From the NCBI RefSeq assembly GCF_001625355.1, contig NZ_JSEE01000011.1, forward strand, positions 103,596 to 167,595: a DNA stretch of 64,000 nucleotides. The letters are read 5' to 3'. The notes beneath the pieces were generated by a model. It ran no database searches. It saw only the letters and a list, made by a program, of their open reading frames with translations, and was not told where the DNA came from. A program made the translations under genes and the position numbers. Origin of the DNA: Marinomonas sp. TW1. Lineage in GTDB: Bacteria > Pseudomonadota > Gammaproteobacteria > Pseudomonadales > Marinomonadaceae. The first letter of the stretch is position 1. Each line of letters starts with the position of its first letter. Below are positions 18,701-29,398 of the stretch, one piece after another.

Positions 18701-19981
18701 CTAGGCGTTTTTCGCCACGTCTTCTTTCTCTATTACCATTAATGGCGCAGATTCACCACGAATAGATGGCGCATCCATCACCACTTTAACCACATCTTGT
18801 CGTGTTGGCAGATCATACATGCAATCCAACAAAGCGGATTCCAAGATACTACGCAAGCCACGCGCTCCCGTTTTACGCTCTAGCGCTAACGAGGCAGCTT
18901 CCAACAAAGATTCAGGTGTAAATTCTAAGGCCACACCCTCTAACTCAAACAAATGCTGATATTGTTTGACCAAAGCATTTTTTGGCTCACTCAGAATAGT
19001 AACAAGTGCTTCTTTATCCAATTCAGACAAGGTTGCCACGACAGGCAATCGACCCACAAACTCTGGAATCAGACCGAATTTCACTAAATCTTCCGTTTCT
19101 ACATTATGAACGGTTTCAGAGAAAGAGCGACCTTCGTCTTTACTTTTTACTTTAGCAGAGAAGCCAATACTACTTTTCTCTGTACGCTCACCAATCACAC
19201 GCTCAAGACCTGCAAATGCACCACCACATATAAACAAGATATTAGAGGTATCAACTTGCAAAAACTCTTGTTGCGGATGCTTACGACCACCTTGCGGTGG
19301 CACCGATGCGACCGTGCCTTCAATCAATTTCAATAACGCTTGCTGAACACCTTCACCGGATACATCACGAGTGATCGATGGATTGTCTGATTTTCTAGAA
19401 ATCTTATCAATCTCATCAATGTAAACAATACCACGCTGCGCTTTCTCAACATCGTAGTCACAGTTCTGCAGAAGCTTTTGAATGATGTTTTCAACATCTT
19501 CACCAACATAACCCGCTTCCGTTAAGGTCGTCGCATCCGCAATCGTAAACGGCACATCCAACACACGCGCTAAGGTTTGTGCTAACAAGGTTTTACCACT
19601 ACCTGTGGGGCCGATTAGCAAGATGTTACTCTTACCCAACTCAACACCAGTATCCGATTTACCTTGATGACGCAGACGCTTGTAGTGATTATAAACCGCC
19701 ACCGCTAACACACGTTTCGCACGATCTTGACCAATAACGTAATCGTCAAGCGCCGTGCTCAATTTCATTGGCGTTGGCAACTCATCTTCTGAAGCAGACT
19801 CACCATCCACTTGCGACAACTCTTGCGTGATGATGTTATTACATAAATCGACACACTCATTGCAAATATAAACCGATGGACCGGCTATAAGCTTCTTAAC
19901 TTCATCTTGGCTTTTGCCACAGAAAGAGCAATACAATAACCGATCGGAGTGGTCGCCACGGCTAAAATTATCATCCGACAT
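18701..19981 (-). CDS. clpX: ATP-dependent unfoldase ClpX
   Basis: 426 residues, full length. The N-terminal C4 zinc finger is '[15 protein letters not shown]...ICNECVDLC' (about 18-46). The AAA+ core has Walker A 'GPTGSGKT', the pore loop 'AGYVGEDVE', Walker B '[11 protein letters not shown]' and sensor 2 '[12 protein letters not shown]'. '[14 protein letters not shown]' contains the IGF-like loop region for ClpP docking. It recognises tagged substrates and feeds them to ClpP, whose gene ends 21 bp upstream. Confidence 0.97.
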   Translation of the reverse strand: MSDDNFSRGDHSDRLLYCSFCGKSQDEVKKLIAGPSVYICNECVDLCNNIITQELSQVDGESASEDELPTPMKLSTALDDYVIGQDRAKRVLAVAVYNHYKRLRHQGKSDTGVELGKSNILLIGPTGSGKTLLAQTLARVLDVPFTIADATTLTEAGYVGEDVENIIQKLLQNCDYDVEKAQRGIVYIDEIDKISRKSDNPSITRDVSGEGVQQALLKLIEGTVASVPPQGGRKHPQQEFLQVDTSNILFICGGAFAGLERVIGERTEKSSIGFSAKVKSKDEGRSFSETVHNVETEDLVKFGLIPEFVGRLPVVATLSELDKEALVTILSEPKNALVKQYQHLFELEGVALEFTPESLLEAASLALERKTGARGLRSILESALLDCMYDLPTRQDVVKVVMDAPSIRGESAPLMVIEKEDVAKNA

Positions 19982-20002
19982 TTATTCCACCCTTAAAAAA
20001 AA

Positions 20003-20635
20003 TTAAACTGTACGTTTTTGTAAAATATCATCAATCAACCCGTACTCTTTTGCCGTTTCAGGATTCATAAAATTATCCCGATCCGTATCAACAGCAACCT
20101 GATCTATTGGCTTACCAGTATGGAATGAGATAATTTCATTAAGCTTATGCTTAATACTCAAGATTTCACGTGTATGGATCTCAATATCTGATGCCTGCCC
20201 CTGATAACCACCAAGCGGCTGGTGAATCATGACACGAGAATTAGGTAGACAATAACGCTTACCAGCAGCACCTGCCGTCAACAGAAGTGCCCCCATACTC
20301 GCCGCCTGACCAATACACATAGTGCTCACATCTGGCTTAATGAACTGCATTGTATCATAAATAGACATGCCCGCTGTGACAGAGCCACCAGGCGAGTTGA
20401 TATACAAATGAATGTCTTTATCTGGGTTCTCAGATTCTAAAAACAACAGCTGAGCCACCACCAGATTCGCCATGTGATCTTCGACCTGACCAACCAAAAA
20501 GATAACTCGCTCCTTCAGCAAGCGAGAATAAATATCGAAAGACCTTTCGCCACGAGCGGTTTGCTCAATGACCATAGGAACAAGGCCATTACTTGTAATT
20601 GCTACGGGACCAGTTGTTGGGTTCGTCAAATTCAT
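20003..20635 (-). CDS. clpP: ClpP protease subunit
   Basis: 210 residues. The serine protease triad is Ser113 ('[11 protein letters not shown]'), His138 ('[15 protein letters not shown]') and probably Asp187 ('[13 protein letters not shown]'), by alignment with E. coli ClpP. The N-terminus carries a short propeptide-like segment. It is immediately followed by clpX in the same operon. A hairpin separates it from tig upstream. Confidence 0.97.
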   Translation of the reverse strand: MNLTNPTTGPVAITSNGLVPMVIEQTARGERSFDIYSRLLKERVIFLVGQVEDHMANLVVAQLLFLESENPDKDIHLYINSPGGSVTAGMSIYDTMQFIKPDVSTMCIGQAASMGALLLTAGAAGKRYCLPNSRVMIHQPLGGYQGQASDIEIHTREILSIKHKLNEIISFHTGKPIDQVAVDTDRDNFMNPETAKEYGLIDDILQKRTV

Positions 20636-20652
20636 ATCGCATTCCTTAAAAC

Positions 20653-20684
20653 AAAAAAGTCGACATAACCTAAGCTATGTCGAC
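20653..20684 (-). terminator. Terminator between tig and clpP
   Basis: A 9-bp perfect stem (GTCGACATA/TATGTCGAC) with an 8-base loop is followed on the minus strand by TTTTTTG. It would end or attenuate the tig transcript only about 20 bases before the clpP ATG, so clpPX may depend on partial readthrough or a promoter inside tig. Confidence 0.7.
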
Positions 20685-20712
20685 CTTATTCAAAAAAGAT
20701 AAGACGGAAGTC

Positions 20713-22038
20713 TTATGCTTCTTCTCCAGCTTCTTCAGCTTGAGCGTTTGGCTTGATAGCGTCTTCATAGCCCAAAGTTACTTCAGTTACTTGAGCGGAT
20801 TCCAACAGTTTATCAACAACCTGCTCTTCAAGTACAGCAGATTGAACTTGAGCTAACTGCTCTTTGTTCTTCAAGTAGAAATCAATAACTTGCTGTGGCT
20901 CTTGGTATGCTTGAGCCATGTCTTCCAAGAAAGCACGTACACGATCATCGTCTACTTTGATGTCATCTTTCTTGATTACTTCAGAAATCAACAAACCAAG
21001 CTTAGCGCGTTTTTTCGCTTCATCTTGGAACAATTCTGCAGGAAGCTGAGAAGCATCAAAGCCTTCACCACCAAATTGTTGAGCAGCTTGTTTACGAAGC
21101 GCATCCACTTCTTGATCAACCAATGCAGAAGGCACTTCCACTTCATTGATAGAAGAAAGACCGTCAAACAAAGCCGTTTTCAGCTTAGCTTTAACCGCTT
21201 GGTTCAGCTCACGCTCCATGTTTTTACGTACTTCAGCACGTAAAGCATCAAGTGTGGCTTCTTCTAGACCAAACTTCTCAACGAAAGCATCGTCAAGCTC
21301 AGGCAATACTTGCTCAGCCACTTCAGAAACAGTGATCTTGAACGTCGCTTCTTTACCTTTTAGGTTTTCAGCTTGGTAATCTTCAGGGAAGGTAACTTCG
21401 ATAGAACGCTCTTCGCCCGCTTTCGCACCAAGAATGCCAGTCTCGAAACCAGGAATCATAGTGTTAGAACCTAGGACCAATTTATGTCCTTCCGCTGCAC
21501 CACCTTCAAAGGCTTCATCGCCTAGGTAGCCAACAAAATCGATGGTCACTTGATCGCCGTCAGCCGCTTCACGCTCAACTGCATTCCACTCTGCATTTTG
21601 CTTGCGCAATGTTTCTAGCATAGTGTCAACGTCTGCATCGGTCACTTCAGAAAGAACGCGATCAACTTTGATTGCAGCATTATCAGCCAACTCAACTTCT
21701 GGGTATACTTCAACTTTAACAACAAACTCAAGATCAGCGCCTTCAGCAAAGTTCTTAGGTTCGATTGCTGGCATACCGGCAGGTTGAATGTCTTCTTTTT
21801 GAATCGCTTCAACATACGCATCACGCATGATTTGCTCTACAGCATCAATACGAATACCTTGGCCATAACGTTTTTTAACAACACTAACTGGCACTTTACC
21901 TTTACGGAAACCATCCATACGGATAGTTTTGGCTGTTTTCGCCACTTCAGTATTTACTTTCTCGTCTACACGAGCTGCTGGAACAGTGATATTCAGTACG
22001 CGCTCAATTGGAGACGTTGTCTCTACAGAAACTTGCAT
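20713..22038 (-). CDS. tig: Trigger factor
   Basis: A ribosome-associated chaperone with peptidyl-prolyl isomerase activity, 441 residues. The ribosome-binding loop 'GFRKGKVPVSVVKKRYG' (about 44-60; the FRxGKxP signature) is present. It is followed by the FKBP-type domain ('GDQVTIDFVGYLGDEAFEGG', about 160-245) and the C-terminal helical arms. It heads the tig-clpP-clpX-lon cluster, downstream of tRNA-Arg. Confidence 0.97.
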   Translation of the reverse strand: MQVSVETTSPIERVLNITVPAARVDEKVNTEVAKTAKTIRMDGFRKGKVPVSVVKKRYGQGIRIDAVEQIMRDAYVEAIQKEDIQPAGMPAIEPKNFAEGADLEFVVKVEVYPEVELADNAAIKVDRVLSEVTDADVDTMLETLRKQNAEWNAVEREAADGDQVTIDFVGYLGDEAFEGGAAEGHKLVLGSNTMIPGFETGILGAKAGEERSIEVTFPEDYQAENLKGKEATFKITVSEVAEQVLPELDDAFVEKFGLEEATLDALRAEVRKNMERELNQAVKAKLKTALFDGLSSINEVEVPSALVDQEVDALRKQAAQQFGGEGFDASQLPAELFQDEAKKRAKLGLLISEVIKKDDIKVDDDRVRAFLEDMAQAYQEPQQVIDFYLKNKEQLAQVQSAVLEEQVVDKLLESAQVTEVTLGYEDAIKPNAQAEEAGEEA

Positions 22039-22149
22039 AAAATTTCCTCTCGGGAACTTGCTTTAATTTGTTGGTTTCAATCTGACCTGAAAGGTCACTC
22101 ATGTAATACAGCCAACAAAACCTAAACTTATTAAAGTAATGGGCTGAAA

Positions 22150-22226
22150 TGGCGCGCCTGAAGGGATTCGAACCCCTGACCGTCCGCTTAGAAGGCGGAT
22201 GCTCTATCCGACTGAGCTACAGGCGC
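22150..22226 (-). tRNA. tRNA-Arg (TCT)
   Basis: 77 nt with encoded CCA. The acceptor stem GCGCCTG/CAGGCGC is perfect, with discriminator G. The D-arm is GTAGCTCAGTCGGATAGAGC, the anticodon loop CTTCTAA carries TCT, and the T-arm GGGGTTCGAATCCC is canonical. It decodes AGA/AGG and precedes tig by about 110 bp on the same strand. Confidence 0.97.
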
Positions 22227-22294
22227 AATACTCATTACATTTCTTGTGGTGGGCTATTATAGGGATGGAATAGCAATCGTCAACCAATAGACAT

Positions 22295-22318
22295 AAAAAA
22301 GCCCAGTTAAACTGGGCT
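22295..22318 (-). terminator. Terminator upstream of tRNA-Arg
   Basis: The stem AGCCCAGTT/AACTGGGCT with a minimal loop is followed on the minus strand by a T-run (A-run 22295-22300). It must end a minus-strand transcript coming from 22320-22490. The only ORF there is the 42-codon membrane ORF. Confidence 0.7.
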
Positions 22319-22354
22319 AAAAATGACTATTTGTTACTAAGGAACCGAGAATAG

Positions 22355-22483
22355 TTAAACTCTACTACTCCACAGCACAAATATCACAAAAGGAACAAGA
22401 CAAATAATACTACCGACGCCCCACAAAAACAACCTGAATGCGCCATTAAAAAGCACGTTGCACTCTTCTTGTGCATTGTGCAT
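22355..22483 (-). CDS. Putative 42-aa single-pass membrane protein
   Basis: An ATG at 22483 opens a 42-codon frame ending at TAA 22355-22357. The N-terminal half is polar (starts MHNAQEECNV). Residues about 18-38 form a clean hydrophobic helix ending in 'FVIFVLWSSRV', with Arg on each side. A terminator on the same strand lies about 35 bp after the stop, which supports a real transcript. There is no strong ribosome-binding site (GTGGAT only), and I know of no homologue, so this is a proposal. Confidence 0.45.
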   Translation of the reverse strand: MHNAQEECNVLFNGAFRLFLWGVGSIICLVPFVIFVLWSSRV

Positions 22484-22565
22484 AAATCCACACTCTATTA
22501 CCTAGTCCGTCGGCCTATGCTATGGTAATAACCCTGTTTCTTAGCGAGCAAAACAAGCGAATATA

Positions 22566-23390
22566 ATGGCCGAACGCATTTTGTACTTAATCACTGTTTT
22601 TAAACGATATGGATTACTGACGCTAAACCACTTTAAGACAAGCGCTTTATCACAAAAAGCCGCTCAGCTGACATTGTCCAGCTTATTAGCGGCCGTTCCT
22701 ATCATTACCATTATTCTTGGTATTTTGAGCTTCACTCCCACCCTGCAAACCATGCAAGCGCAATTACTCAACTTCATAGAGTTGCATTTGGCTCCAGGAT
22801 CAAGCGAACAAGTTTTGCCGTATTTAATCCAATTCTCTGAGCAGTCTAAGAAATTACCCATTGCAGGGATCATCGCGCTCTTTCTAACCGCACTATTATT
22901 ATTAAACAGCTTTGAATCCAGTGTTCAGTCTATCTGGCAAATCCAGCAACGCCGAAAAATCAGAGAGCGCCTACTTACCTATTGGGCTATTTTAACCCTT
23001 GGCCCAATCCTATTCGCGACAACGCTTAGTCTTTATGGCACCTTAATCTCACTTGAGTTTCAACAGGATGACACAAGCTCATGGCTGAACAATCTACTAG
23101 AGTTGGGAAGTATGTTGCTTTATTTCTTAATGCTACTGACACTAAATTACCTCACACCCAATGCCGAAGTCTCCATTAAGCTAGCCAGTATCGCGGCTCT
23201 ATTTGGCAGCATAGGCTTGGTCACCCTTAATTACATCTTTAGTTCCTTTGCGCAATTTTTCACCAACTACCAAATCGTGTATGGCGCCTTTGCCGCTTTG
23301 CCGATTTTTTTAATCTGGCTACAGCTGTCGTGGCTCATCATTCTTACTTCAATTTGTTTGTGCGCCACACTACATAAGATTAAGACTTAG
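22566..23390 (+). CDS. YihY/BrkB family inner-membrane protein
   Basis: 274 residues with about six transmembrane helices. The family signature near residues 30-48 ('SQKAAQLTLSSLLAAVPIIT') corresponds to the 'AAalAYytllSlvPll' motif of YihY/UPF0761 proteins. Earlier annotations called these 'ribonuclease BN' or 'BrkB', which is not supported; the true function is unknown. It is followed 54 bp later by hpt on the same strand. Confidence 0.88.
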   Translation: MAERILYLITVFKRYGLLTLNHFKTSALSQKAAQLTLSSLLAAVPIITIILGILSFTPTLQTMQAQLLNFIELHLAPGSSEQVLPYLIQFSEQSKKLPIAGIIALFLTALLLLNSFESSVQSIWQIQQRRKIRERLLTYWAILTLGPILFATTLSLYGTLISLEFQQDDTSSWLNNLLELGSMLLYFLMLLTLNYLTPNAEVSIKLASIAALFGSIGLVTLNYIFSSFAQFFTNYQIVYGAFAALPIFLIWLQLSWLIILTSICLCATLHKIKT

Positions 23391-23444
23391 CATCTGGTCA
23401 AGTTTGATGTAGAATCGCGCCTATTTTTAAAAACAGAGCCTAAA

Positions 23445-23996
23445 ATGACTAACACGATCGAGCAACTCAACCAAATTTTAGACGAAGCTGACTGCCTTGT
23501 AGACGAACATCAAATTGATGCCGCGCTGGATAAAATGGCACAGCAAATAACCGCAGACCTAGGTGACAAACTCCCTCTTGTTTTGTGCGTTATGAATGGT
23601 GGCTTAATCCCGACAGCAGCACTTATTGAGCGTTTAAACTTTCCACTTGAGTTAGATTACATTCATGCCACACGCTATGGCATGGAAACAGAAGGCGCTT
23701 CCCTAAACTGGTTAAGCTACCCACAAACAAGCTTAAAGGGTCGCCATATCTTAGTGGTTGACGATATATTCGACCAAGGCCATACCCTGCAAGCCATTAG
23801 TAAATGGCTTGAAGAACAAGAAAGCAGCGCTGTGTATACTGCCACGGTAATCAATAAACTACATGACCGTAAAACCGACATGACGCCTGATTACATAGGT
23901 ACGGATGTTGTCGATCGATTCTTGTTTGGCTACGGCATGGATTACAAAGGCTACTTCCGAAACTTAAAAGGCATTTACGCGGTTAAAGACAGCTAA
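23445..23996 (+). CDS. Hypoxanthine-guanine phosphoribosyltransferase
   Basis: 183 residues. The PRPP-binding motif 'ILVVDDIFDQGHTL' (about 103-116) and the loop 'CVMNGGLIPTAALIERL' are those of purine phosphoribosyltransferases. 'YATRYGMETEG'-type sequence lies in the flexible loop ('HATRYGMETEG' here). It salvages hypoxanthine and/or guanine to IMP/GMP. Exact base preference cannot be read from sequence. Confidence 0.88.
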   Translation: MTNTIEQLNQILDEADCLVDEHQIDAALDKMAQQITADLGDKLPLVLCVMNGGLIPTAALIERLNFPLELDYIHATRYGMETEGASLNWLSYPQTSLKGRHILVVDDIFDQGHTLQAISKWLEEQESSAVYTATVINKLHDRKTDMTPDYIGTDVVDRFLFGYGMDYKGYFRNLKGIYAVKDS

Positions 23997-24040
23997 ATAA
24001 AGCCTTCTCCCATCTATGTCAGCATGGGCTGACAGCGACA

Positions 24041-24073
24041 AAAAAGGCGCCTTGCATTGCAAGGCGCCTTTTT
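24041..24073. terminator. Bidirectional terminator between hpt and sthA
   Basis: A nearly perfect palindrome, AAAAAGGCGCCTTGCA-T-TGCAAGGCGCCTTTTT, with A- and T-runs on both sides between converging genes. Confidence 0.85.
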
Positions 24074-24098
24074 AAATACCGTTATTTAAGCATGCCAC

Positions 24099-25493
24099 TT
24101 AAAAAACTCGGTTAAAACCATTCAAGGCTGCCACACGATACGCTTCCGCCATCGTAGGATAGTTGAAGGTGGTATTTAAGAAATACTTCAAGGTGTTTTG
24201 CTCACCAGGCTGCTTCATGATGGCCTGACCTATGTGAACGATCTCAGATGCTTGGTCACCAAAACAGTGAATCCCCAACAACTCTAACGATTCACGATGG
24301 AACAAAATCTTCAGCATACCGACCGCTTCACCAGTAATCTGAGCTCGTGCGGTATTTTTAAAGAAAGCACGACCCACTTCATATGGCACTTTCTCAGCCG
24401 TCAATTCCGCTTCTGTTTTACCGACAGAACTGATTTCTGGAATGGTATAGATACCTGTCGGCACCTCACTGATAAACTCTCCACCGGGCATGTTAAACAT
24501 ATTGGCTGCGGCCGCACGACCTTGATCGTAGGCAGCACTTGCCAAACTTGGCCAACCAATCACATCACCAGCCGCATAAACATTTTCTACCTGCGTCTGA
24601 TAAGTGTCGTTAACAGCCAACTGACCGCGACCATTTGCTTCCAAACCAATCGCATCTAGGCCCAAGCTATCCGTATTACCCGAACGACCATTACAGAACA
24701 ACAAAGCATCCGCACGCAGTTTCTTACCAGATGCCATATGCATCACAACGCCACGCTCCGTTGTCTCAACCGACTCATACGTTTCATTGTGGCGAATCAA
24801 CACACCACCATCACGCAGGTGGTAGCTCAAGGCATCGGTAATTTCATCATCCAAGAAACTTAACAGCTTCTTACCAGGATTGATTAATTCAACACGCACC
24901 CCTAGGCCACAGAAGATAGAAGCGTACTCACAACCAATTACCCCTGCGCCATAAATGATCAATGAACGAGGCGTATGATTCAGACTTAAAATCGTGTCAG
25001 AACAATAAATACGAGGATGAGAAAAATCGATATTAGCCGGACGATACGGACGTGAGCCTGTCGCAATGACCACCTGCTTGGCAACCAACAACTCGGGACC
25101 ACGCTCATAAGTGTTTACTTCTATGGTGTTAGCATCTTTGAATTTGCCACGCCCAAAGTAAATATCGATACGGTTACGTGCGTAGTATTCAGTACGACCA
25201 ACAACCTGTTTATCAATAACCTTATTTGCTCTGTCCAATACTTTAGGGAAAGAGAACCAACGCGGCTCACCAATATCACGAAACATGGTATTCGTATTAA
25301 AGGCAATAATTTCTTTTACCGCATGACGCAAGGCTTTAGAAGGGATGGTTCCCAAATGCGTACAACTACCACCCACTTGTGAACTGGCTTCAATGACAGC
25401 GACTCTCTTACCTGCTTTCGCCGCACTCATGGCAGCACCTTCACCTGCAGGTCCTGTACCTAGAACCACAACATCATAATGTCTCGTTGTCAT
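24099..25493 (-). CDS. sthA: Soluble pyridine nucleotide transhydrogenase
   Basis: 464 residues. A flavoprotein that transfers hydride between NADPH and NAD+. The FAD-binding '[17 protein letters not shown]' is at the N-terminus, the NAD(P) fold is '[14 protein letters not shown]', and '[17 protein letters not shown]' is the second FAD contact. The position of the redox disulfide of related reductases reads '[14 protein letters not shown]', with one Cys only, which is diagnostic of SthA rather than lipoamide dehydrogenase. Confidence 0.95.
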   Translation of the reverse strand: MTTRHYDVVVLGTGPAGEGAAMSAAKAGKRVAVIEASSQVGGSCTHLGTIPSKALRHAVKEIIAFNTNTMFRDIGEPRWFSFPKVLDRANKVIDKQVVGRTEYYARNRIDIYFGRGKFKDANTIEVNTYERGPELLVAKQVVIATGSRPYRPANIDFSHPRIYCSDTILSLNHTPRSLIIYGAGVIGCEYASIFCGLGVRVELINPGKKLLSFLDDEITDALSYHLRDGGVLIRHNETYESVETTERGVVMHMASGKKLRADALLFCNGRSGNTDSLGLDAIGLEANGRGQLAVNDTYQTQVENVYAAGDVIGWPSLASAAYDQGRAAAANMFNMPGGEFISEVPTGIYTIPEISSVGKTEAELTAEKVPYEVGRAFFKNTARAQITGEAVGMLKILFHRESLELLGIHCFGDQASEIVHIGQAIMKQPGEQNTLKYFLNTTFNYPTMAEAYRVAALNGFNRVF

Positions 25494-25513
25494 AACACCC
25501 TCTATTCGTTCAA

Positions 25514-25747
25514 TTATTTAGATGCGTCGTAAAATGCACCATCTGAGACTTTCGCGGCCGCGGCTTTTTTCGTTTCTTTTTCACATTTACCTTTATCGCC
25601 ACCACAAATATCACAAGCCACTTCCATTCCAAGCGCACTCATGCCGCCACAGGATCCAGAAATAGGCTTACGCCCCATTAACACACCAACCGACATTGCA
25701 GTTACTACCAACAACATCGCAGCAAACACGATAATAGCCGTTAACAT
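25514..25747 (-). CDS. nqrM: Na+-NQR maturation protein NqrM
   Basis: 77 residues. A transmembrane helix (about 3-25) is followed by the conserved Cys-rich segment '[25 protein letters not shown]'. In Vibrio, NqrM (formerly DUF539) delivers iron to the Cys4 centre between NqrD and NqrE. Its location just behind apbE and the nqr operon supports the call. Confidence 0.93.
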   Translation of the reverse strand: MLTAIIVFAAMLLVVTAMSVGVLMGRKPISGSCGGMSALGMEVACDICGGDKGKCEKETKKAAAAKVSDGAFYDASK

Positions 25748-25780
25748 AACGCCTCCTAAAGCAAAATAATTCTACTAAGC

Positions 25781-26794
25781 CTAGTTCAAGTAAGGCTTAA
25801 ACGCATCCGATGGACGCTCTTCAAAACCGAAATCTGTTTTCACCAATAAGTAAGCCGCAATACCATTTTGCTCTGCAAACTCGAGCCCTTTTTCAGGACC
25901 TAATACAGTAATGGCCGTAGCCAAACCGTCTGCCATGGTGGTCGTTTTGTCTATAACAGTAACAGAAACCAAGCGATGAGTAATGGGCTTGCCCGTTAAA
26001 GGATTAATCGTATGAGAATAGCGCACGCCATTTTTCTCAAAATAATTTCGATAATCCCCTGACGTCGCCACAGCCATGTTATCTAACTCAATCACTCGCT
26101 CTGCTATTTCATGGCCACCGGCTGGACTTTCAATCGCAATTCGCCACATTGCGCCATCAGGCTTTTCACCTTTGGACGCAATTTCACCGCCCACTTCCAC
26201 TAAGAAACTTTCAATACCATTGTCTTCTAAGACCTGGGCAACCGCATCGACACCATAACCTTTTGCAATCGAAGACAAATCGACATACAAGTCTTTTTGT
26301 TTAGAGAGCTTATTCCCCTCTAATATCAGGCTTTGATAATCCACTTTAGATTTGGCGGTTTCGATTTCAGAATCACTTGGTACTCTGTCCTCTCGATTTC
26401 CTGGACCAAATCCCCACAAATTAACAAGTGGCCCCACGGTGACATCATATTCACCCTTTGTCATCTGGCTAATCAACAAAGCCTTATCGATGACATAAGC
26501 CATTTGATCACTGATCACCAGAGACGAGCCCGCAGGCATTTTATTAAAGCCAGACAATTCAGAGCTCGGATCATAGGTCGACATCAGCTCATTAACTCGA
26601 ACCAAAGCAGCGTCTACATTCTCTTTTAATGACCAAGGATTTGAAATATCACTCGTGGTATAAAATTTTACCGTATAGGTAGTACCCATGGTCGGGCCAG
26701 AGAAGCTAACAAGCTCGGGAGTAAAAGAAGAGCAGCGATAAACCACCGCTAACAGAATAACGACAAACGCCGACAATAATATTTTTTTACGCAT
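25781..26794 (-). CDS. apbE: FAD:protein FMN transferase
   Basis: 337 residues. ApbE attaches FMN through phosphoester bonds to Thr in NqrB and NqrC. An N-terminal signal/anchor (about 4-22) has a Cys at residue 21 but an Arg just before it, so a canonical lipobox is not certain. Family motifs: 'GPTMGTTYTVKFY', 'DLSSIAKGYGVDAVAQVL', 'VGGEIASKG' and the metal site 'TTTMADGLATAITVLG'. It lies directly after nqrF, behind a terminator. Confidence 0.95.
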   Translation of the reverse strand: MRKKILLSAFVVILLAVVYRCSSFTPELVSFSGPTMGTTYTVKFYTTSDISNPWSLKENVDAALVRVNELMSTYDPSSELSGFNKMPAGSSLVISDQMAYVIDKALLISQMTKGEYDVTVGPLVNLWGFGPGNREDRVPSDSEIETAKSKVDYQSLILEGNKLSKQKDLYVDLSSIAKGYGVDAVAQVLEDNGIESFLVEVGGEIASKGEKPDGAMWRIAIESPAGGHEIAERVIELDNMAVATSGDYRNYFEKNGVRYSHTINPLTGKPITHRLVSVTVIDKTTTMADGLATAITVLGPEKGLEFAEQNGIAAYLLVKTDFGFEERPSDAFKPYLN

Positions 26795-26820
26795 AACACA
26801 TCTTTTTAGTTAGCAACAAA

Positions 26821-26850
26821 ATAAAGACCCACCAAGTGGTGGGTCTTTAT
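26821..26850 (-). terminator. Terminator after the nqr operon
   Basis: ATAAAGACCCACC pairs with GGTGGGTCTTTAT over a 4-base loop, a strong stem 8 bp after the nqrF stop on the minus strand. apbE and nqrM downstream would need readthrough or their own promoter. Confidence 0.8.
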
Positions 26851-26857
26851 TTAGGCA

Positions 26858-28084
26858 TTAGCCACCGAAATCATCCAACAAGATGTTTTCTTTCTCGACA
26901 CCTAAATCTTCCAGCATCTTAATGACAGATGCGTTCATCATTGGAGGCCCACACATGTAGAACTCACAATCTTCAGGAGCTGGGTGATCTTTCAGGTAGT
27001 TTTCATACAAGACGTTATGAATAAACCCTGTTTTCCCTTCCCAGTTATCTTCTGGCTGAGGATCAGACAGCGCCAAGTGCCACTCGAAGTTATCGTTTTC
27101 TTCTTGCAACTTGTCGTATTCATCCATGTAGAAAGCTTCACGCATACTACGTGCACCATACCAGAAAGAGATCTTACGCTTAGACTCTAAACGCTTAAGC
27201 TGATCAAAGATATGCGAACGCATTGGCGCCATACCAGCACCACCACCAACAAAGACCATTTCTGCATCAGTATCTTTCGCGAAGAATTCACCGAAAGGAC
27301 CGTATACTTTGATCTTGTCACCTGGCTTCAAGCTAAACACATAAGATGACATTTGACCTGGCGGCAAATCATCTTTACCCGGAGGTGGAGAAGCGATACG
27401 GATATTAAATTTAACCAAGCCTTTCTCTTCTGGGTAGTTCGCCATAGAGTAAGCACGGATAACGGTTTCATCCACTTTAGAGGTGAATTTCCACAAGTTA
27501 AATTTATCCCAGTCACCACGGTACTCTTCTTCGATATCGAAGTCTTTGTAGTGAACAGTATGAGCTGGCGCTTCAAGCTGAACATAACCACCGGCACGGA
27601 AGTCAACGTTTTCACCTTCAGGCAATTTCAAAGTAAGCTCTTTGATGAAAGTGGCTACGTTTGGATTGGACTCAACAGTACATTCCCAAGCCTTAACACC
27701 AAACACCTCTTCAGGTACTTCAACATCCATATCTTGCTTAACAGATACCTGACAAGAAAGACGAAAACCTTCTTTTTCTTCACGACGTGTAAAATGTGAT
27801 TGCTCAGTAGACAGCATTGAACCACCGCCATTCGTCACTTTACATTTACACTGGGCACAAGTACCACCGCCACCACAGGCAGAAGACAAGAAAATACCAC
27901 TGTTTGCTAATGTTTGAAGTAATTTGCCACCTGCCGGTGCCGTCACTTCTTTTTCACCATTGATGCGGATTGTAACGTCACCCGTACTCACCAAGCGGGC
28001 ACGAGCAGCAAGAATGATTGCTACCAGCGCCAACACGATGGCGGTGAACATTACCACACCTAGAATAATTTCTAAGTTGACCAT
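26858..28084 (-). CDS. nqrF: Na+-NQR subunit F (NADH entry)
   Basis: 408 residues. An N-terminal helix anchors it; the 2Fe-2S ferredoxin domain has the cluster cysteines in '[15 protein letters not shown]' and 'FRLSCQVS'. The ferredoxin-NADP reductase-type domain follows: FAD motif '[12 protein letters not shown]', then '[15 protein letters not shown]' and a C-terminal '[15 protein letters not shown]' for NADH. It takes electrons from NADH into the sodium pump. Confidence 0.97.
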   Translation of the reverse strand: MVNLEIILGVVMFTAIVLALVAIILAARARLVSTGDVTIRINGEKEVTAPAGGKLLQTLANSGIFLSSACGGGGTCAQCKCKVTNGGGSMLSTEQSHFTRREEKEGFRLSCQVSVKQDMDVEVPEEVFGVKAWECTVESNPNVATFIKELTLKLPEGENVDFRAGGYVQLEAPAHTVHYKDFDIEEEYRGDWDKFNLWKFTSKVDETVIRAYSMANYPEEKGLVKFNIRIASPPPGKDDLPPGQMSSYVFSLKPGDKIKVYGPFGEFFAKDTDAEMVFVGGGAGMAPMRSHIFDQLKRLESKRKISFWYGARSMREAFYMDEYDKLQEENDNFEWHLALSDPQPEDNWEGKTGFIHNVLYENYLKDHPAPEDCEFYMCGPPMMNASVIKMLEDLGVEKENILLDDFGG

Positions 28085-28126
28085 GTTAGTTAAACCCTAT
28101 TCTTCGTTGTCCAAATGCACCGCTAA

Positions 28127-28735
28127 TTAAAGCTGTACACCAGAGAATGACATAAAACCTAAGCTCATCAGACCGACAGTAATGAAGGTAATACCCAAGC
28201 CACGTAGACCAGCAGGCACATCTGAATACTTAAGTTTCTCGCGAATACCAGCAAGGGCAGCAATTGCAAGCGCCCAACCAACACCAGCGCCCACACCGTA
28301 AACCAAACTTTCACTGAAGTTGTAGTCACGCTCTACCATGAACAGGGACGCACCCATGATGGCACAGTTTACAGTGATCAGCGGTAAGAACACCCCTAGA
28401 GCGTTGTACAACGCCGGCATGTATTTATCGAGAGTCATCTCAAGGATTTGAACCACCGCGGCAATAACGCCAATGTAACTCAATAGACCCAAGAAGCTCA
28501 GATCCACATTGCCATAACCCGCCCATTCAAGTGCGCCGTCAGCCAATAGGTTTTTATACAATACATTGTTCAAGGGAACCGTAATCGCCAAGACCACAAT
28601 AACCGCAATACCCAAACCAATGGCTGTTTCTACTTTTTTGGACAACGCCAAGAAAGTACACATACCAAGGAAGAAGGCTAGCGCCATGTTCTCAACAAAT
28701 ACCGCCTTAACAAAAAGACTGATTAAGTGTTCCAT
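28127..28735 (-). CDS. nqrE: Na+-NQR subunit E
   Basis: 202 residues, about six transmembrane helices. It carries conserved cysteines in '[13 protein letters not shown]' and '[13 protein letters not shown]', which with NqrD form the intramembrane iron centre. The gene abuts nqrD with no spacer. Confidence 0.97.
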   Translation of the reverse strand: MEHLISLFVKAVFVENMALAFFLGMCTFLALSKKVETAIGLGIAVIVVLAITVPLNNVLYKNLLADGALEWAGYGNVDLSFLGLLSYIGVIAAVVQILEMTLDKYMPALYNALGVFLPLITVNCAIMGASLFMVERDYNFSESLVYGVGAGVGWALAIAALAGIREKLKYSDVPAGLRGLGITFITVGLMSLGFMSFSGVQL

Positions 28736-29398
28736 TTATAGGGCCTCCTGCGCACGTGAATTAGCAGCAATCTTGAATTCTGGCTCTTCCACCTGCTCTT
28801 TCTTATAAGCACGTAGCGCCCAGATAACCAAACCGATTACGAAGAATGCACTAGGTGGCAGCAGCATTAAGCCGTTTGGCTGATACCAGCCGCCATTTTG
28901 TACAGTGGCGAAAATTTCAACACCGAACAATTTACCAGCACCCAACAATTCACGGAAGAAGGCAACAATGATCAACATCACACTGTAGCCAAGACCGTTA
29001 CCAATACCGTCTAGGAAACTCATGCCTGGGCCATTCTTCATAGCGAAGGCTTCAGCACGACCCATTACGATACAGTTAGTAATGATCAAACCGACAAATA
29101 CAGACAATTGCTTACTGATCTCAAAAGCAAACGCTTTCAAAATCTGATCTACCACAATTACCAAAGAAGCAATAATGATCATCTGTACAATGATACGAAT
29201 GCTGTTTGGGATATGGTTTCGAATAATTGCAATAAAAAAGTTAGAGAATGCCGTTACCAAGGTTAAGGCAATCGCCATAACCAAAGACACACTCAAACTA
29301 CTTGTTACTGCCAATGCAGAACAAATACCCAAGATCTGCAAAGCAATCGGGTTATTAGACAGAATTGGTCCAAAAAGGACGTTTTTGACATCAGACAT
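28736..29398 (-). CDS. nqrD: Na+-NQR subunit D
   Basis: 220 residues, about six transmembrane helices. '[17 protein letters not shown]' and '[17 protein letters not shown]' carry the paired Cys residues that share an iron centre with NqrE. The start ATG overlaps the nqrC stop by one base. Confidence 0.97.
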   Translation of the reverse strand: MSDVKNVLFGPILSNNPIALQILGICSALAVTSSLSVSLVMAIALTLVTAFSNFFIAIIRNHIPNSIRIIVQMIIIASLVIVVDQILKAFAFEISKQLSVFVGLIITNCIVMGRAEAFAMKNGPGMSFLDGIGNGLGYSVMLIIVAFFRELLGAGKLFGVEIFATVQNGGWYQPNGLMLLPPSAFFVIGLVIWALRAYKKEQVEEPEFKIAANSRAQEAL

